A DNA stretch of 64,000 nt. Source: Pseudoalteromonas lipolytica. Lineage in GTDB: Bacteria; Pseudomonadota; Gammaproteobacteria; Enterobacterales; Alteromonadaceae. The position numbers were made by a program, and so were the translations under genes. Position 1 is the first letter of the stretch, and each line of letters begins with the position of its first letter. The stretch lies in assembly GCF_001306915.1 (NCBI RefSeq), contig NZ_LJTC01000012.1:5855-69854 (forward strand). The letters are read 5' to 3'. A model generated the notes under the pieces. The model saw only the letters and a program-made list of their open reading frames with translations. It did not search any database and was not told where the DNA came from. Shown piece by piece: positions 8,838-18,330 of this stretch.

Positions 8838-10295
8838 GTGCAACAAGTGCAGTTGGTTAATGTTAGAGCCAGCCTGAAGGGCCAAGGCAATGACGTTTAT
8901 TATTTAGATGAGCTCAATATCAATGTATCGCCATTGCAGCAATGGGTTTTACTTGGCGCTAATGGGGCGGGTAAATCGGCTGTGGCCGCTGCCATTGCTG
9001 GTTTTGCGAAAATAGAGCAAGGCCACTATGAGAATAGCTTTGAGCGTATAGCATTGGTATCGCCAGATAGCCAAAAGCAGCTCCTCGCGGTCGAGTTAAC
9101 TAAAGATCAAGATGATATTATTGAGGGTGTTACGGCTACGAGTACAGTTTATGAGCTGATTATTGCAGGTCGAGACGAGCAACAGCTTGATAGTGATTTG
9201 CTACAGCAACTAATAAGCCTATTTGATTTTAGTGACAAACTTAGCAAGGCATTTCGCGATTTATCGACCGGCGAAACCCGCAAACTAATGCTGATTCAAG
9301 CCATAATCGGTCGACCAGATTTACTTGTGCTTGATGAGCCTTTTGATGGTTTAGATGTCAAGGCAATGGCTGGGTTGAATCAGTTACTCGCTGAGCTTAG
9401 TAAAACGACGACCCTTATTTTTGTGCTTAATCGCTTAACTGAGATCCCTGACTTTGTGGATCATTACGCCTACGTTAAAGAGGGTCATGTGGCTCAGCAA
9501 TTAGCAAAGCCTACAGCCGAGCAGCGCGATGATTTACTTAAGCTATTGCACCTTACTCATACTCAGCTACAAATACCTGAGGCAGATATTGACCATCAAG
9601 CGCCTCCGCTCACAGACTCTATGCTGGTAAGATTAAACAACGCATCAGTCAGTTATGGCGGCGAGGCTATTTTTGAAAAACTCAACTGGCAAATTAACCA
9701 AGGCGAACATTGGCAGTTAACAGGTAAAAATGGCTCAGGTAAAACCTGTTTGCTGAACCTTATCACGGGCGATAGCCCGCAGTGTTACAACAACGATATC
9801 AAGGTGTTTGGCTACCAGCGCGGAAGTGGTGAGAGTATTTGGCAAATTAAACAGCACATTGGTTATATTTCTAACGCGCTGCATATGGATTATCGAGTGA
9901 GTATCACCGCACTCAATACGGTTGTTTCGGGCTTTTATGACAGCATTGGTCTTTACCAAAAAGCCACTGATAAGCAACTTGCCATTGCCAAAAAGTGGTT
10001 AGCGTTATTAGGTTTAAGTGATAAACAAAGCAGTTCATTTAGCCAACTGTCTTTTGGTGATCAGCGCTTATTGTTGATTGCTCGGGCTATGGTTAAACAC
10101 CCTAACTTATTGATTCTTGATGAGCCTTGCTTAGGTCTTGATGAAGCGAATAGGCAGCGCGTGTTATTACTAATAGAAAAAATCTGTGCTGCAGGCACCA
10201 GCACCGTGGTGTATGTTAATCACCACGCGAGTGACAAAATAGTCGGTATCAACAATTATTTAGAGATGGCTGATTTCACAAAAAAAGCGCCATAA
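8838..10295 (+). CDS. ModF-like protein with two fused ABC ATPase domains
   Basis: 485 residues and two complete nucleotide-binding domains. The first has Walker A GANGAGKS (40-47), signature LSTGE and Walker B LLVLDEP. The second has GKNGSGKT, an SFGDQ signature and LLILDEP. There is no transmembrane segment. Length and the two-domain layout match ModF, a protein encoded beside molybdate transporters in enterobacteria and of uncertain role. No mod genes are adjacent here, so a molybdenum role is not supported by context. The start is GTG, with GAGG upstream. The stop codon lies in the loop of the terminator hairpin. Confidence 0.85.
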   Translation: MQQVQLVNVRASLKGQGNDVYYLDELNINVSPLQQWVLLGANGAGKSAVAAAIAGFAKIEQGHYENSFERIALVSPDSQKQLLAVELTKDQDDIIEGVTATSTVYELIIAGRDEQQLDSDLLQQLISLFDFSDKLSKAFRDLSTGETRKLMLIQAIIGRPDLLVLDEPFDGLDVKAMAGLNQLLAELSKTTTLIFVLNRLTEIPDFVDHYAYVKEGHVAQQLAKPTAEQRDDLLKLLHLTHTQLQIPEADIDHQAPPLTDSMLVRLNNASVSYGGEAIFEKLNWQINQGEHWQLTGKNGSGKTCLLNLITGDSPQCYNNDIKVFGYQRGSGESIWQIKQHIGYISNALHMDYRVSITALNTVVSGFYDSIGLYQKATDKQLAIAKKWLALLGLSDKQSSSFSQLSFGDQRLLLIARAMVKHPNLLILDEPCLGLDEANRQRVLLLIEKICAAGTSTVVYVNHHASDKIVGINNYLEMADFTKKAP

Positions 10296-10305
10296 GGCGC
10301 TTTTT
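10281..10305. terminator. Bidirectional intrinsic terminator overlapping a stop codon
   Basis: AAAAAGCGCC and GGCGCTTTTT pair around ATAA. Poly-A on one side and poly-T on the other allow use from both strands, for the ATPase gene (+) and the TraB-family gene (-). The TAA stop of the ATPase gene is in the loop. Confidence 0.85.
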
Positions 10306-10321
10306 AAACGATTGAAATCAT

Positions 10322-11200
10322 TTAAATACGGGTAACGGTAAAACCCTTATCTGTTAATTGCTTCAATAAGCCGTGTTGCTCTGGTAAGTGCAAAGCGCCC
10401 ACTGCAATGAACAGCTTTTCTTTACCGATGCGAGTAGATAGTTGATTAACCCAATCGTTGTTACGGTCTATCAACATCACTTGCTCGCTTAGCTGACCAT
10501 ACTGAGAGTCATCAAAGCTTTCGTTATAAAACTGTGTAAGTGTTTTCATGTCACCTGATTTCCAAGCCTTGATCAGGCCAAAAAAGTAGGTGTCTACATC
10601 TGCAAGTTGTTCGAATGTTTCTTCGATCATTTTGTCATTCATGATTGCTAAGTGCTCAAACATTTCCATTTGTCGTTCAAGAGTTTCTAGCTCACCAACA
10701 GAAATTTTATGTTCTTGAGCATAAGCAAGTACTTGCTTGTCTATGCCGTATTGATCTGAAAAACCAACGCTTTGGAACTCCATTTGCATCATGGTGACCA
10801 TCACCGCCCACGGTGCTAAGTTCTTAAACATCGCAATATCAATTGATTTATCCGCAAAGTACTTTTGCAGTTTTGCATAGTTTTCTGATGATAATTCTGA
10901 TTGTAAGGTTTTGCCATTTTTCAGCATCATAAATGGTAATGAGCGACGCTGCATTTCCATCGGTGAAATAGCGCTGATATCCACCTCAACAATGACTTTA
11001 TCTGAGTTATCGAGTGCTTTTTTTACCTTGCTCGGTAAGCCTTTCATGCTGTTGTCACCCACATGTACGGTACCAAATAAATATGAAGCAACGCCGTTCT
11101 TTTCTACTTTCCATAATCCCGGCTCGGCAAGTGCATGTTGGCTAAAACCAAGCAGTAGCACCATAAAAAACAGGGCATTTATACGTTGGACGAATTTCAT
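10322..11200 (-). CDS. TraB/GumN family protein (TIKI-like fold), secreted
   Basis: 292 residues from the chosen start. A signal peptide (MKFVQRINALFFMVLLLGF..ALA) is followed by the TraB/GumN domain. Its conserved histidine motifs are visible at both ends: LFGTVHVGD near the N-terminus and VGALHLPEQHG near the C-terminus. In the related TIKI proteases these residues belong to the metal site; bacterial members are mostly uncharacterised. The ATG at 11200 is preferred because AAGGAAA precedes it, and it leaves a clean signal sequence; another in-frame ATG lies at 11215. It is transcribed alone, converging on the ATPase gene. Confidence 0.88.
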   Translation of the reverse strand: MKFVQRINALFFMVLLLGFSQHALAEPGLWKVEKNGVASYLFGTVHVGDNSMKGLPSKVKKALDNSDKVIVEVDISAISPMEMQRRSLPFMMLKNGKTLQSELSSENYAKLQKYFADKSIDIAMFKNLAPWAVMVTMMQMEFQSVGFSDQYGIDKQVLAYAQEHKISVGELETLERQMEMFEHLAIMNDKMIEETFEQLADVDTYFFGLIKAWKSGDMKTLTQFYNESFDDSQYGQLSEQVMLIDRNNDWVNQLSTRIGKEKLFIAVGALHLPEQHGLLKQLTDKGFTVTRI

Positions 11201-11453
11201 AACTTTCCTTTTCATTACGTGGTTATTTTCAATACTAAACTAATTTTTTAAAGAGGCGTTAAATTAAATCGGCTTTAAGCAGAAAAAATTACATTTAATT
11301 GCCAAAAATTAATCAATCATAGAATGGCAGATAAAGAGGTATGAAATTTCAATATTTAGCAAATGGCGAAAAATAAATCTTATTAATGGTGAAGTTTAGA
11401 TATTTATTTCTATAAAGTCGTTTTTTTGCTTGTTTTTTGAATTGAATTTTATG

Positions 11454-11482
11454 TTGACTTAACGCCCCCAGCGCGGTACTAA
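11454..11482 (+). promoter_or_regulatory. Candidate sigma70 promoter of the ilv operon
   Basis: TTGACT (-35) and TACTAA (-10, in TACTAAT) are separated by 17 bases, about 65-90 bases before the leader peptide. The -35 is good and the -10 is weak. The position suits a transcript that starts shortly before ilvL. Confidence 0.5.
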
Positions 11483-11545
11483 TAGAAAAAGACAGCGGGA
11501 TGGCTAGATTTCCGCTACAAATGAACAGAATTTGGTTACAGATAA

Positions 11546-11617
11546 ATGCTTACAAACAAACTTTCTCTAATTCTAATTAACGTCGTGGTGATTATTATTA
11601 CCGCGGGGGCTAGTTAG
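11546..11617 (+). CDS. ilvL: ilv operon leader peptide
   Basis: A 23-codon reading frame encodes MLTNKLSLILINVVVIIITA plus GAS. Twelve of the residues are Leu, Ile or Val, with an uninterrupted VVVIII run that parallels the enterobacterial IlvL peptide. It lies 120 bp before ilvG, directly upstream of a terminator. Known mechanism: stalling at Ile/Val/Leu codons when charged tRNA is scarce prevents terminator formation. Here the segment 11603-11611 (GCGGGGGCT), covering the last codons of the leader, is complementary to the terminator's left arm, so the antiterminator can be seen directly. Confidence 0.9.
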   Translation: MLTNKLSLILINVVVIIITAGAS

Positions 11618-11641
11618 TGCTTAGAGAAAAGTGAAGCATTT

Positions 11642-11680
11642 AAAAAGCCCCCCGCACTTAACAGTCCGGGGGGCTTTTTT
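11642..11680 (+). terminator. ilv attenuator
   Basis: AGCCCCCCG pairs with CGGGGGGCT, extended by A/T pairs, and is followed by six T's: a textbook intrinsic terminator between ilvL and ilvG. Its left arm can pair alternatively with GCGGGGGCT at 11603-11611, the antiterminator. Regulation by supply of charged branched-chain tRNAs is inferred from this layout. Confidence 0.92.
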
Positions 11681-11737
11681 GTTTTAAGGTTTGAGTCGCA
11701 GCAAATACACAATGTCACTGAGGAATGAGGATTTACG

Positions 11738-13387
11738 ATGACAGGCGCAGAGTTAACAATCGATTTATTAGCCAAACATGGCGTTAAGGATGTTTTTGGT
11801 TACCCAGGCGGTGCCATCATGCCTATTTACGACGCCTTGTACGGTGCGCCAGTCAAACATTATTTGACGCGTCATGAACAAGGAGCGGGTTTTGCAGCAG
11901 TGGGGTTTGCCCGCAGCACAGGTAAGTTAGGTGTGTGTTTTGCAACATCAGGCCCTGGTGCAACCAACTTAATAACCGCTCTTGCTGATGCAATGATGGA
12001 TTCAGTGCCGTTACTTGCCATCACAGGGCAAGTACCTACCGCCGCAATAGGCTCCGACGCCTTTCAGGAAGTGGACGTGTTAGGTATGTCGTTATCATGT
12101 ACTAAACATAGTTACATGGTTGAAAGAGCAGAAGATTTAGCCGAAATCCTACAAGAAGCCATCCACTTAGCGCAAAGCGGCCGCCCAGGTCCTGTGTTAG
12201 TTGATATCCCGAAAGACATCCAAATGGCACAAGTGCCATTCCACCCTTGGTTAGCTGCCGAAGATCATTTACCAAAATTAGACCCTAACCAAGTTGCAAT
12301 AGCTAATCAAATCTTAAGTGAAGCGCAGCGCCCTGTGGCGTATATCGGTGGTGGTGTACAAGCTGCTGATGCACAAAACGAGCTTATGCAGTTTTTAGAA
12401 AAAACACATATGCCTGCGGTATCAACGTTGAAAGCGTTAGGCAGTGTATTACCTGATTATGAATATGATTTGGGTATGCTAGGTATGCATGGCGGTAAAG
12501 CAGCTAACTTAGCAGTGCAAGAGTGTGATGTTTTGGTTTGTATCGGTGCCCGTTTTGACGACCGTGTTACTGGCAATTTAAGCAAGTTTGCCGCAAAAGC
12601 AAAAGTGATACACCTTGATATCGACGCAGCAGAGGTTGGTAAGCGTAAGCCTGCAAAAGCGTCATTAGTCGCAGATTTAAAAACGTCATTACCGCAACTT
12701 GATTGTTTTGTAACACCTGATGAATGGTTAACGCATATCGAAAGCATGATGAAAGAGCATGCATGGCGTTATGACTATCCAGGCGAGAAAGTATTTGCCC
12801 CATATTTATTAAACCAACTAAGCCAAAAAATGCCAGCAACGGGTGTTGTGTGCTGTGATGTGGGTCAGCACCAAATGTGGGTGGCGCAGCACATGAAGTT
12901 TAGCCACCCAAGCAATCATTTAAGTAGTGGTGGTGCAGGTACCATGGGCTTTGGTTTACCGGCCGCTATCGGCGCTCAAGTTGCTCGTCCAAATGATTTT
13001 GTGATCACGGTGTCGGGTGATGGCTCAATCATGATGAACATTCAAGAACTGGCTACAATTCGCCGTAACAATCTGCCAGTTAAAATTCTAATCTTAGATA
13101 ACCAGCGCTTAGGCATGGTACGTCAATGGCAGCAGCTATTTTTTGAAGGTCGTTATTCTGAAACAAACCTTTCAGATAATCCTGATTTCGTGCAGTTAGC
13201 AGCGGTGTTTGGCATTCCAGGTCAAACCATCACTAAAGCAGATGAAGTCGATGCTGCGGTTGATGCGTTAGTTAATAGTGAAGGTCCATACATTCTGCAT
13301 GCCTGTATTGATGATAAAGAAAATGTATGGCCGCTTGTACCACCGGGTGCAGCTAATGATGAAATGATGACGGAGACAGTAAAATGA
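11738..13387 (+). CDS. ilvG: Acetolactate synthase II, large (catalytic) subunit
   Basis: 549 residues, the family length. ThDP-, Mg- and FAD-dependent condensation of pyruvate with pyruvate or 2-oxobutyrate, the first common step of Val/Leu/Ile synthesis. Glu47 (in RHEQGAG) is the cofactor-activating glutamate. SGPGATN and the ThDP-binding GDGSIMMN, with the downstream Asn in ILDNQRLGMV, are intact. The reading frame is complete, unlike the frameshifted ilvG of E. coli K-12. ATG 11738 lies just after GAGGATTTACG. The gene overlaps ilvM by 4 bases, giving coupled synthesis of the two subunits. Confidence 0.97.
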   Translation: MTGAELTIDLLAKHGVKDVFGYPGGAIMPIYDALYGAPVKHYLTRHEQGAGFAAVGFARSTGKLGVCFATSGPGATNLITALADAMMDSVPLLAITGQVPTAAIGSDAFQEVDVLGMSLSCTKHSYMVERAEDLAEILQEAIHLAQSGRPGPVLVDIPKDIQMAQVPFHPWLAAEDHLPKLDPNQVAIANQILSEAQRPVAYIGGGVQAADAQNELMQFLEKTHMPAVSTLKALGSVLPDYEYDLGMLGMHGGKAANLAVQECDVLVCIGARFDDRVTGNLSKFAAKAKVIHLDIDAAEVGKRKPAKASLVADLKTSLPQLDCFVTPDEWLTHIESMMKEHAWRYDYPGEKVFAPYLLNQLSQKMPATGVVCCDVGQHQMWVAQHMKFSHPSNHLSSGGAGTMGFGLPAAIGAQVARPNDFVITVSGDGSIMMNIQELATIRRNNLPVKILILDNQRLGMVRQWQQLFFEGRYSETNLSDNPDFVQLAAVFGIPGQTITKADEVDAAVDALVNSEGPYILHACIDDKENVWPLVPPGAANDEMMTETVK

Positions 13388-13629
13388 AACACACCCTAAC
13401 GATTGCACTAAAGAATCAAAGTGTCGCTGTAGAGCGCTTTTTACGCGTTGCACGTCATCGCGGCTTTGACCTAACAACCATGAATTTAGAAATGGCTGAT
13501 GAAGCGTTTCACGTCACCATGACGGTAGACAGCGATAAGCCAATTTATCTACTAACATCACAATTGAATAAATTGGTTGATGTTAAACACGTTAATGTTG
13601 AAAACCAATTTCAACAACAAGCAATCTAG
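13384..13629 (+). CDS. ilvM: Acetolactate synthase II, small regulatory subunit
   Basis: 81 residues, a single ACT-like domain (KHTLTIALKNQSVAVERFLR at the start). This is the short type II regulatory subunit, which stabilises and activates the IlvG catalytic subunit. The start codon overlaps the ilvG stop (ATGA), the usual arrangement for stoichiometric subunits. It is followed by a 104-bp gap before ilvD that carries a perfect palindrome. Confidence 0.93.
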   Translation: MKHTLTIALKNQSVAVERFLRVARHRGFDLTTMNLEMADEAFHVTMTVDSDKPIYLLTSQLNKLVDVKHVNVENQFQQQAI

Positions 13630-13700
13630 TAAAAAATCAACAGGTAACTAGAGCAGTCAGAGTGATGCTTTAGTGAGAAATAAATTAGGAATGAGGAAGT

Positions 13701-13716
13701 CAGTGGCATGCCACTG
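13701..13716. repeat. Perfect 16-bp palindrome before ilvD
   Basis: CAGTGGCATGCCACTG is its own reverse complement and ends 17 bases before the ilvD start codon. It may be an operator or a messenger hairpin that influences ilvD translation. No regulator is known to me for it. Confidence 0.6.
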
Positions 13717-13733
13717 CAACAACTGAGGTAATT

Positions 13734-15590
13734 ATGGCTAAATTAAGAAGTGCAACAACAACAGAAGGTCGCAAACGTGCAGGGGCGCGTGCTTTGTGGC
13801 GTGCAACAGGGATGACAGATAAAGACTTCGGTAAGCCAATTATCGCTGTTGTTAACTCATATACTCAGTTTGTACCGGGTCATGTTCACCTTAACCAACT
13901 TAGTGAGCTGATGGCTGAAACCATCACCGAAGCCGGTGGTGTACCAAAAGAATTTAATACTATTGCGATCGACGATGGTATCGCAATGGGTCACGGCGGC
14001 ATGCTGTATTCACTACCATCGCGTGACTTAATTGCTGACTCAGTGGAATACATGGTTAATGCACACTGTGCTGATGCCATGATCTGTATTTCTAACTGCG
14101 ACAAAATCACCCCAGGGATGATGCTAGCTGCACTGCGTTTAAATATTCCGGTTATTTTCGTATCAGGTGGTCCAATGGAAGCGGGTAAAACACGCCTTGC
14201 TGATATCGACATTAAACTTGATTTAGTGGATGCCATGGTGAAAGGCGCTGATACCACAGTAAGCGATGAAGACTCTGAAAAAGTCGAGCGCTCTGCGTGT
14301 CCTACTTGTGGTTCGTGTTCGGGTATGTTTACTGCCAACTCAATGAACTGCTTATTAGAAGCGATTGGTTTAGCGCTGCCGGGTAACGGTACCACACTTG
14401 CTACGCATAAAGACCGTAAACAACTTTACGTTGAAGCAGGTGCGCGCATTGTTGATTTATGCCGTGAGTATTATCAAAAAGATAATGCAGCAGTATTACC
14501 ACGTGCGATTGCTAATCGCACTGCCTTTATGAATGCAATGGTAGTTGATATTGCTATGGGTGGTTCATCAAATACGGTTTTACACTTATTAGCTGCCGCG
14601 CAAGAAGCGGGTGTCGATTTTGACATGTCGCACATCGATGAGCTTTCCCGTAAAACTCCTTTCCTTTGTAAAGTGGCACCCGCAACCAATAAATATCACA
14701 TTGAAGATGTGCACCGCGCTGGTGGCATGATGGCAATTATCCGTGAGTTAGGTAAAGCAGGCCTTGTTGATTTATCTGTTGATCACGTTGCAGGCCACAG
14801 TATGGCTGAAATGGTGGCTAAATGGGATGCCACCGATCCTAATAATGAAGTAGCGCAAAAATTCTATAAAGCAGGCCCAGCCGGTATCCGCACTACAAAA
14901 GCAATGAGCCAAGAATGTCGCTGGCCAGAACTTGATAATGACCGTGAAAACGGCTGTATCCGCAGTGTTGAAAATGCCTTTCGTCAAGATGGTGGCCTAG
15001 CTGTACTTTCAGGTAACTTAGCCCTTGATGGCTGTATTGTTAAAAGTGCTGGCGTAGTTGAAGAAATGCTGCACTTTGAAGGCCCAGCTGTTGTATACGA
15101 ATCACAAGATGATTCGGTTGAAGGCATTCTTAATGGTGAAGTAAAAGCAGGCGATGTTGTTGTAATTCGTTACGAAGGGCCAAAAGGCGGCCCAGGCATG
15201 CAAGAAATGCTGTATCCAACTAGTTACTTAAAATCAATGGGCTTAGGTGAAAAATGTGCGCTTATCACCGATGGTCGTTTCTCGGGTGGTACATCGGGTT
15301 TATCAATTGGTCACGTTTCACCAGAAGCAGCAAGTGGTGGTGCAATCGCCTATGTTGAAAATGGCGATAAAATAGTAATTGATATTGCAACCCGCGAAAT
15401 CACTTTAGCGCTGTCAGATGAAGAGCTTGAAGCACGTAAACAAAAGCAACTTGCACGTGGTAAAGACGCTTATAAACCACTTGATCGTGACCGCTATGTT
15501 TCATCTGCACTTAAAGCCTATGCATTACTTGCAACCAGTGCAGATAAAGGAGCTGTGCGCGATTTAGCAAAACTTGAGGAGCTTAGTTAA
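13734..15590 (+). CDS. ilvD: Dihydroxy-acid dehydratase
   Basis: 618 residues, full length. An iron-sulphur dehydratase converting 2,3-dihydroxy-3-methylbutanoate and -pentanoate to the 2-oxo acids for Val/Leu and Ile. Cluster ligands are visible at Cys122 ([10 protein letters not shown]) and Cys195 (TCGSCSGMF); the C-terminal [14 protein letters not shown] motif is intact. It is third in ilvGMDA, 104 bp after ilvM and only 2 bp before ilvA. No ilvE (transaminase) or ilvC lies in this cluster, so those steps are encoded elsewhere. TGAGGTAATT precedes the ATG. Confidence 0.97.
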   Translation: MAKLRSATTTEGRKRAGARALWRATGMTDKDFGKPIIAVVNSYTQFVPGHVHLNQLSELMAETITEAGGVPKEFNTIAIDDGIAMGHGGMLYSLPSRDLIADSVEYMVNAHCADAMICISNCDKITPGMMLAALRLNIPVIFVSGGPMEAGKTRLADIDIKLDLVDAMVKGADTTVSDEDSEKVERSACPTCGSCSGMFTANSMNCLLEAIGLALPGNGTTLATHKDRKQLYVEAGARIVDLCREYYQKDNAAVLPRAIANRTAFMNAMVVDIAMGGSSNTVLHLLAAAQEAGVDFDMSHIDELSRKTPFLCKVAPATNKYHIEDVHRAGGMMAIIRELGKAGLVDLSVDHVAGHSMAEMVAKWDATDPNNEVAQKFYKAGPAGIRTTKAMSQECRWPELDNDRENGCIRSVENAFRQDGGLAVLSGNLALDGCIVKSAGVVEEMLHFEGPAVVYESQDDSVEGILNGEVKAGDVVVIRYEGPKGGPGMQEMLYPTSYLKSMGLGEKCALITDGRFSGGTSGLSIGHVSPEAASGGAIAYVENGDKIVIDIATREITLALSDEELEARKQKQLARGKDAYKPLDRDRYVSSALKAYALLATSADKGAVRDLAKLEELS

Positions 15591-15592
15591 TT

Positions 15593-17146
15593 ATGGTTTC
15601 TCAAGAGCTCGATTATTTTCGCGCTATCATCCAAGCGAACATGGAGCCGCTTGCAAAAGTCACTGAGGTCAGCGAAATGGCTGATCTTAGTGCACGGTTA
15701 GGCAACCATGTGTGGTTAAAGCGTGAAGACCAACAACCGGTTTATTCATTTAAGCTTCGTGGTGCTTTTCATAAACTGAGCAAGTTGCCAAAAGGGTCTG
15801 ATGTGATCACAGCCTCAGCGGGTAACCATGCGCAAGGGGTTGCACTCAGTGCCTCATTTTTAGGGCATAACGCAACGATTGTGATGCCAGTTACAACACC
15901 AGAAATTAAAGTGAATGCAGTACGTTCACTCGGTGGTGAAGTGGTATTACACGGCCATCATTTTGATGCGGCAAAAGCCCATGCTTTAGAACTGACAGAG
16001 CAGCGTAACGGGGTGTTTGTGCCACCGTTTGATGATCCTGATGTGATTGTTGGCCAAGGTACCGTTGCCCGTGAATTAATGCAGCAATTGAACGACCTCG
16101 ATGCTGTTTTTATTCCTGTTGGCGGTGGTGGTTTACTTGCAGGCATGGCGGTGTACATTAAGTCGTTACGTCCTGATATCAAAGTCATTGGTGTTGAAGC
16201 TGACGAGAGTGCTTGCCTAAAAGCAGCGCTTGAAGCGGGCAAGCCCGTTGAGCTTGACCGTGTTGGCAGCTTTGCAGATGGTGTAGCCGTAAAAGTCATC
16301 GGCACAGAAACATTTCGTTTAGCGCAAAAGTTTTGTGATGAAGTGGTCACTGTAACGGGCGATGAAATCTGCGCCGCAATGCAAGATATCTTTGTTTCGA
16401 CTCGTGCGATAGCAGAACCTTCAGGGGCGCTATCAACAGCAGGGCTGAAAAAATGGTGCCAACAAAATGGTGTTAAAGGCTTAAACGTTGCTGCAATTTT
16501 ATCGGGTGCAAACCTAAACTTTGACCGCTTACGTTATGTTGCAGAGCGGACTGCTCTTGGTGAAAAGAACGAAGCACTCCTTGCTGTGACCATAAAAGAA
16601 GAAAAGGGTAGCTTTAAGCAGTTTTGTAACTCACTAGGTGGCAGAGCTATCACCGAGTTTAATTACCGTTACGCAGGCCCCGGCGAAGCACAAATTTTTG
16701 TTGGTATTGCATTAAGGCAAGGGCTGCAAGAGCTTGAAGAGTTAAAAGCGGCACTGACAGAAAATGACTACACGTTTTGCGATCTATCAGATAACGAGCT
16801 GGCTAAATTGCATATTCGTTATATGGTGGGTGGTAAAGCGCCTGCTCAACTTCATGAGCGTTTACTACGCTTTGAGTTTCCTGAATACCCAGGCGCACTG
16901 GCGCGATTCTTAGATACCCTTGGTAGTAATTGGAATATCACTTTATTCCATTATCGTAATCATGGTGGAGCGATTGGTAATGTGCTGGCGGCCTTTGCTA
17001 TTGAACCGAGTGATTATGAGGTATTCAATGAGCATTTGAACCGTTTGGGATACAACGTTCAAGATGAAACGAACAATCCATGTTTCACCCAGTTCTTAAC
17101 TAGCCAAGGTCAAGAATTAAGTGAGGTTAAAGCGGCAAATCAGTAG
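15593..17146 (+). CDS. ilvA: Threonine deaminase (biosynthetic, two ACT-like domains)
   Basis: 517 residues. A PLP enzyme converting threonine to 2-oxobutyrate, the committed step to isoleucine. The PLP lysine is Lys54 in YSFKLRGAF, and the phosphate-binding loop is GGGGLLAG. The C-terminal third (about 330-510) contains two ACT-like regulatory repeats, as in the isoleucine-inhibited long form, so feedback control is expected. It is the last gene of the ilv operon, followed within 15 bases by an intrinsic terminator. Confidence 0.96.
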   Translation: MVSQELDYFRAIIQANMEPLAKVTEVSEMADLSARLGNHVWLKREDQQPVYSFKLRGAFHKLSKLPKGSDVITASAGNHAQGVALSASFLGHNATIVMPVTTPEIKVNAVRSLGGEVVLHGHHFDAAKAHALELTEQRNGVFVPPFDDPDVIVGQGTVARELMQQLNDLDAVFIPVGGGGLLAGMAVYIKSLRPDIKVIGVEADESACLKAALEAGKPVELDRVGSFADGVAVKVIGTETFRLAQKFCDEVVTVTGDEICAAMQDIFVSTRAIAEPSGALSTAGLKKWCQQNGVKGLNVAAILSGANLNFDRLRYVAERTALGEKNEALLAVTIKEEKGSFKQFCNSLGGRAITEFNYRYAGPGEAQIFVGIALRQGLQELEELKAALTENDYTFCDLSDNELAKLHIRYMVGGKAPAQLHERLLRFEFPEYPGALARFLDTLGSNWNITLFHYRNHGGAIGNVLAAFAIEPSDYEVFNEHLNRLGYNVQDETNNPCFTQFLTSQGQELSEVKAANQ

Positions 17147-17158
17147 CTTAATATAATC

Positions 17159-17188
17159 AAGGCTGCTAATTAGTAGCCTTGTTTTTTT
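17159..17188 (+). terminator. Intrinsic terminator of the ilv operon
   Basis: AAGGCTGCTAATTAGTAGCC forms a near-palindromic stem-loop followed by TTG and a run of seven T's, just after ilvA. Confidence 0.85.
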
Positions 17189-17236
17189 GTCTATTTTTCC
17201 TATAGTTATTGCACGGTTCTCAATCAAGGATGATGC

Positions 17237-18280
17237 GTGCAAGGAATGAAAAGTCTACTAGGGTTAATCTGTCTAATGCTCTCTATGAGCGCACAGAGCG
17301 TTGATAACGTTAGCTTACAATTAAAATGGACTCACCAGTTTCAATTTGCAGGTTATTATATGGCTGCAGAAAAAGGCTTTTACAAGGAAGCGGGCCTTAA
17401 TGTTGCTATTATACCTGCCGACCCAAATGACCCTGATACCTTTCCTAAAGTGTTAAACGGCCAAGCCGACTTTGCCATTACTCACTCAGGCATATTACAA
17501 AAACGCCAGCAAGGCGCATCGGTTGTTGCCCTTGGAGCCATTCTGCAGTTTTCGCCTTACTGCTGGATGGTAAAGAATAACTCCGATATTTTTCAGCCCA
17601 GAGACTTTGTTGGAAAGAAACTCAGCAAAGTTAGCTCACTAGAAAATGCAGAACTCTTGGTCATGTTACAGCGTGCTGGATTGAGCCAAGAAAGCTTGAT
17701 GGCAGCTAGCCATGAAGGCGGCGTTAAAGAGTGGCTTGCCGGTGATTTAGATGCGGTGCAAGTTTATGTGACCAATGAGCCTTACAGCATGACTCTTAGA
17801 GGGGTTGGCTATCGAATCATTTGCCCGCAAAAGTTCGGCTTGAATGTGTATGGTGATATTTTATATACCTCTGAGCAGTTTTTAGCGAAGAAGCCTGAGG
17901 TTGTAGAGCGTTTTTACCGCGCGAGCCTAAAAGGGTGGCGATATGCTTTATTGCACTTAGAAGAAAGCATCGATGTGACCAAGCAGCACTATGCTAAACA
18001 TAAAAGCGTACAGGAGCTGGCTTATGAAGCACATGTTTTGGCAAGCTATATTCAACCTCCAGGGATTAAGTTAGGCAATATGTCGATGGCAAAATGGCGT
18101 TTAATTGCAGAGCTATATGGCATCGAGCAAGCTGATTTTGATCAGGCTTTTGATGGCTTTATGTATGATCAGCAGCAAGCTGAAGCTATTGAGCTGTCGT
18201 GGATGTTGATCCTCGCCATCATTTTAAGTATTGCGTGTGTGCCATTGTACAGTCGCTTGATCAGCAGTAACCGACGTTAA
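17237..18280 (+). CDS. NMT1/THI5-like substrate-binding domain with C-terminal membrane anchor
   Basis: 347 residues. A signal peptide is followed by an NMT1/THI5-like periplasmic binding domain: LQLKWTHQFQFAGYYMAAEKG, NGQADFAIT and the later CWMVKNNS/LSKVSS portion. A single hydrophobic segment (about 323-342, SWMLILAIILSIACVPLY) then ends the protein within a few residues. In marine gammaproteobacteria such domains commonly head membrane sensors (GGDEF or histidine kinase proteins). Here no output domain follows, and the next gene is an unrelated methyltransferase. No ABC permease or ATPase is adjacent. Start: GTG at 17237 with AAGGATG six bases upstream; the ATG at 17246 lies too close to AAGGA. 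A ligand (thiamine-precursor-like?) is speculative. Confidence 0.82.
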   Translation: MQGMKSLLGLICLMLSMSAQSVDNVSLQLKWTHQFQFAGYYMAAEKGFYKEAGLNVAIIPADPNDPDTFPKVLNGQADFAITHSGILQKRQQGASVVALGAILQFSPYCWMVKNNSDIFQPRDFVGKKLSKVSSLENAELLVMLQRAGLSQESLMAASHEGGVKEWLAGDLDAVQVYVTNEPYSMTLRGVGYRIICPQKFGLNVYGDILYTSEQFLAKKPEVVERFYRASLKGWRYALLHLEESIDVTKQHYAKHKSVQELAYEAHVLASYIQPPGIKLGNMSMAKWRLIAELYGIEQADFDQAFDGFMYDQQQAEAIELSWMLILAIILSIACVPLYSRLISSNRR

Positions 18281-18330
18281 ATAAGATAAAAGCTGTTATA
18301 CTGCTCTTTATTTCTTGTCGCTAAGTAGTT

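Noticed and set aside
11521..11580. Alternative leader frame starting MNRIWLQINAYK
   Set aside because: It overlaps ilvL but is not rich in Ile/Val/Leu and ends before the antiterminator; the ATG at 11546 gives the regulatory peptide.
13991..14395. Open frame antisense to ilvD
   Set aside because: Composition follows the codon bias of ilvD on the other strand; no start context or homology cue.
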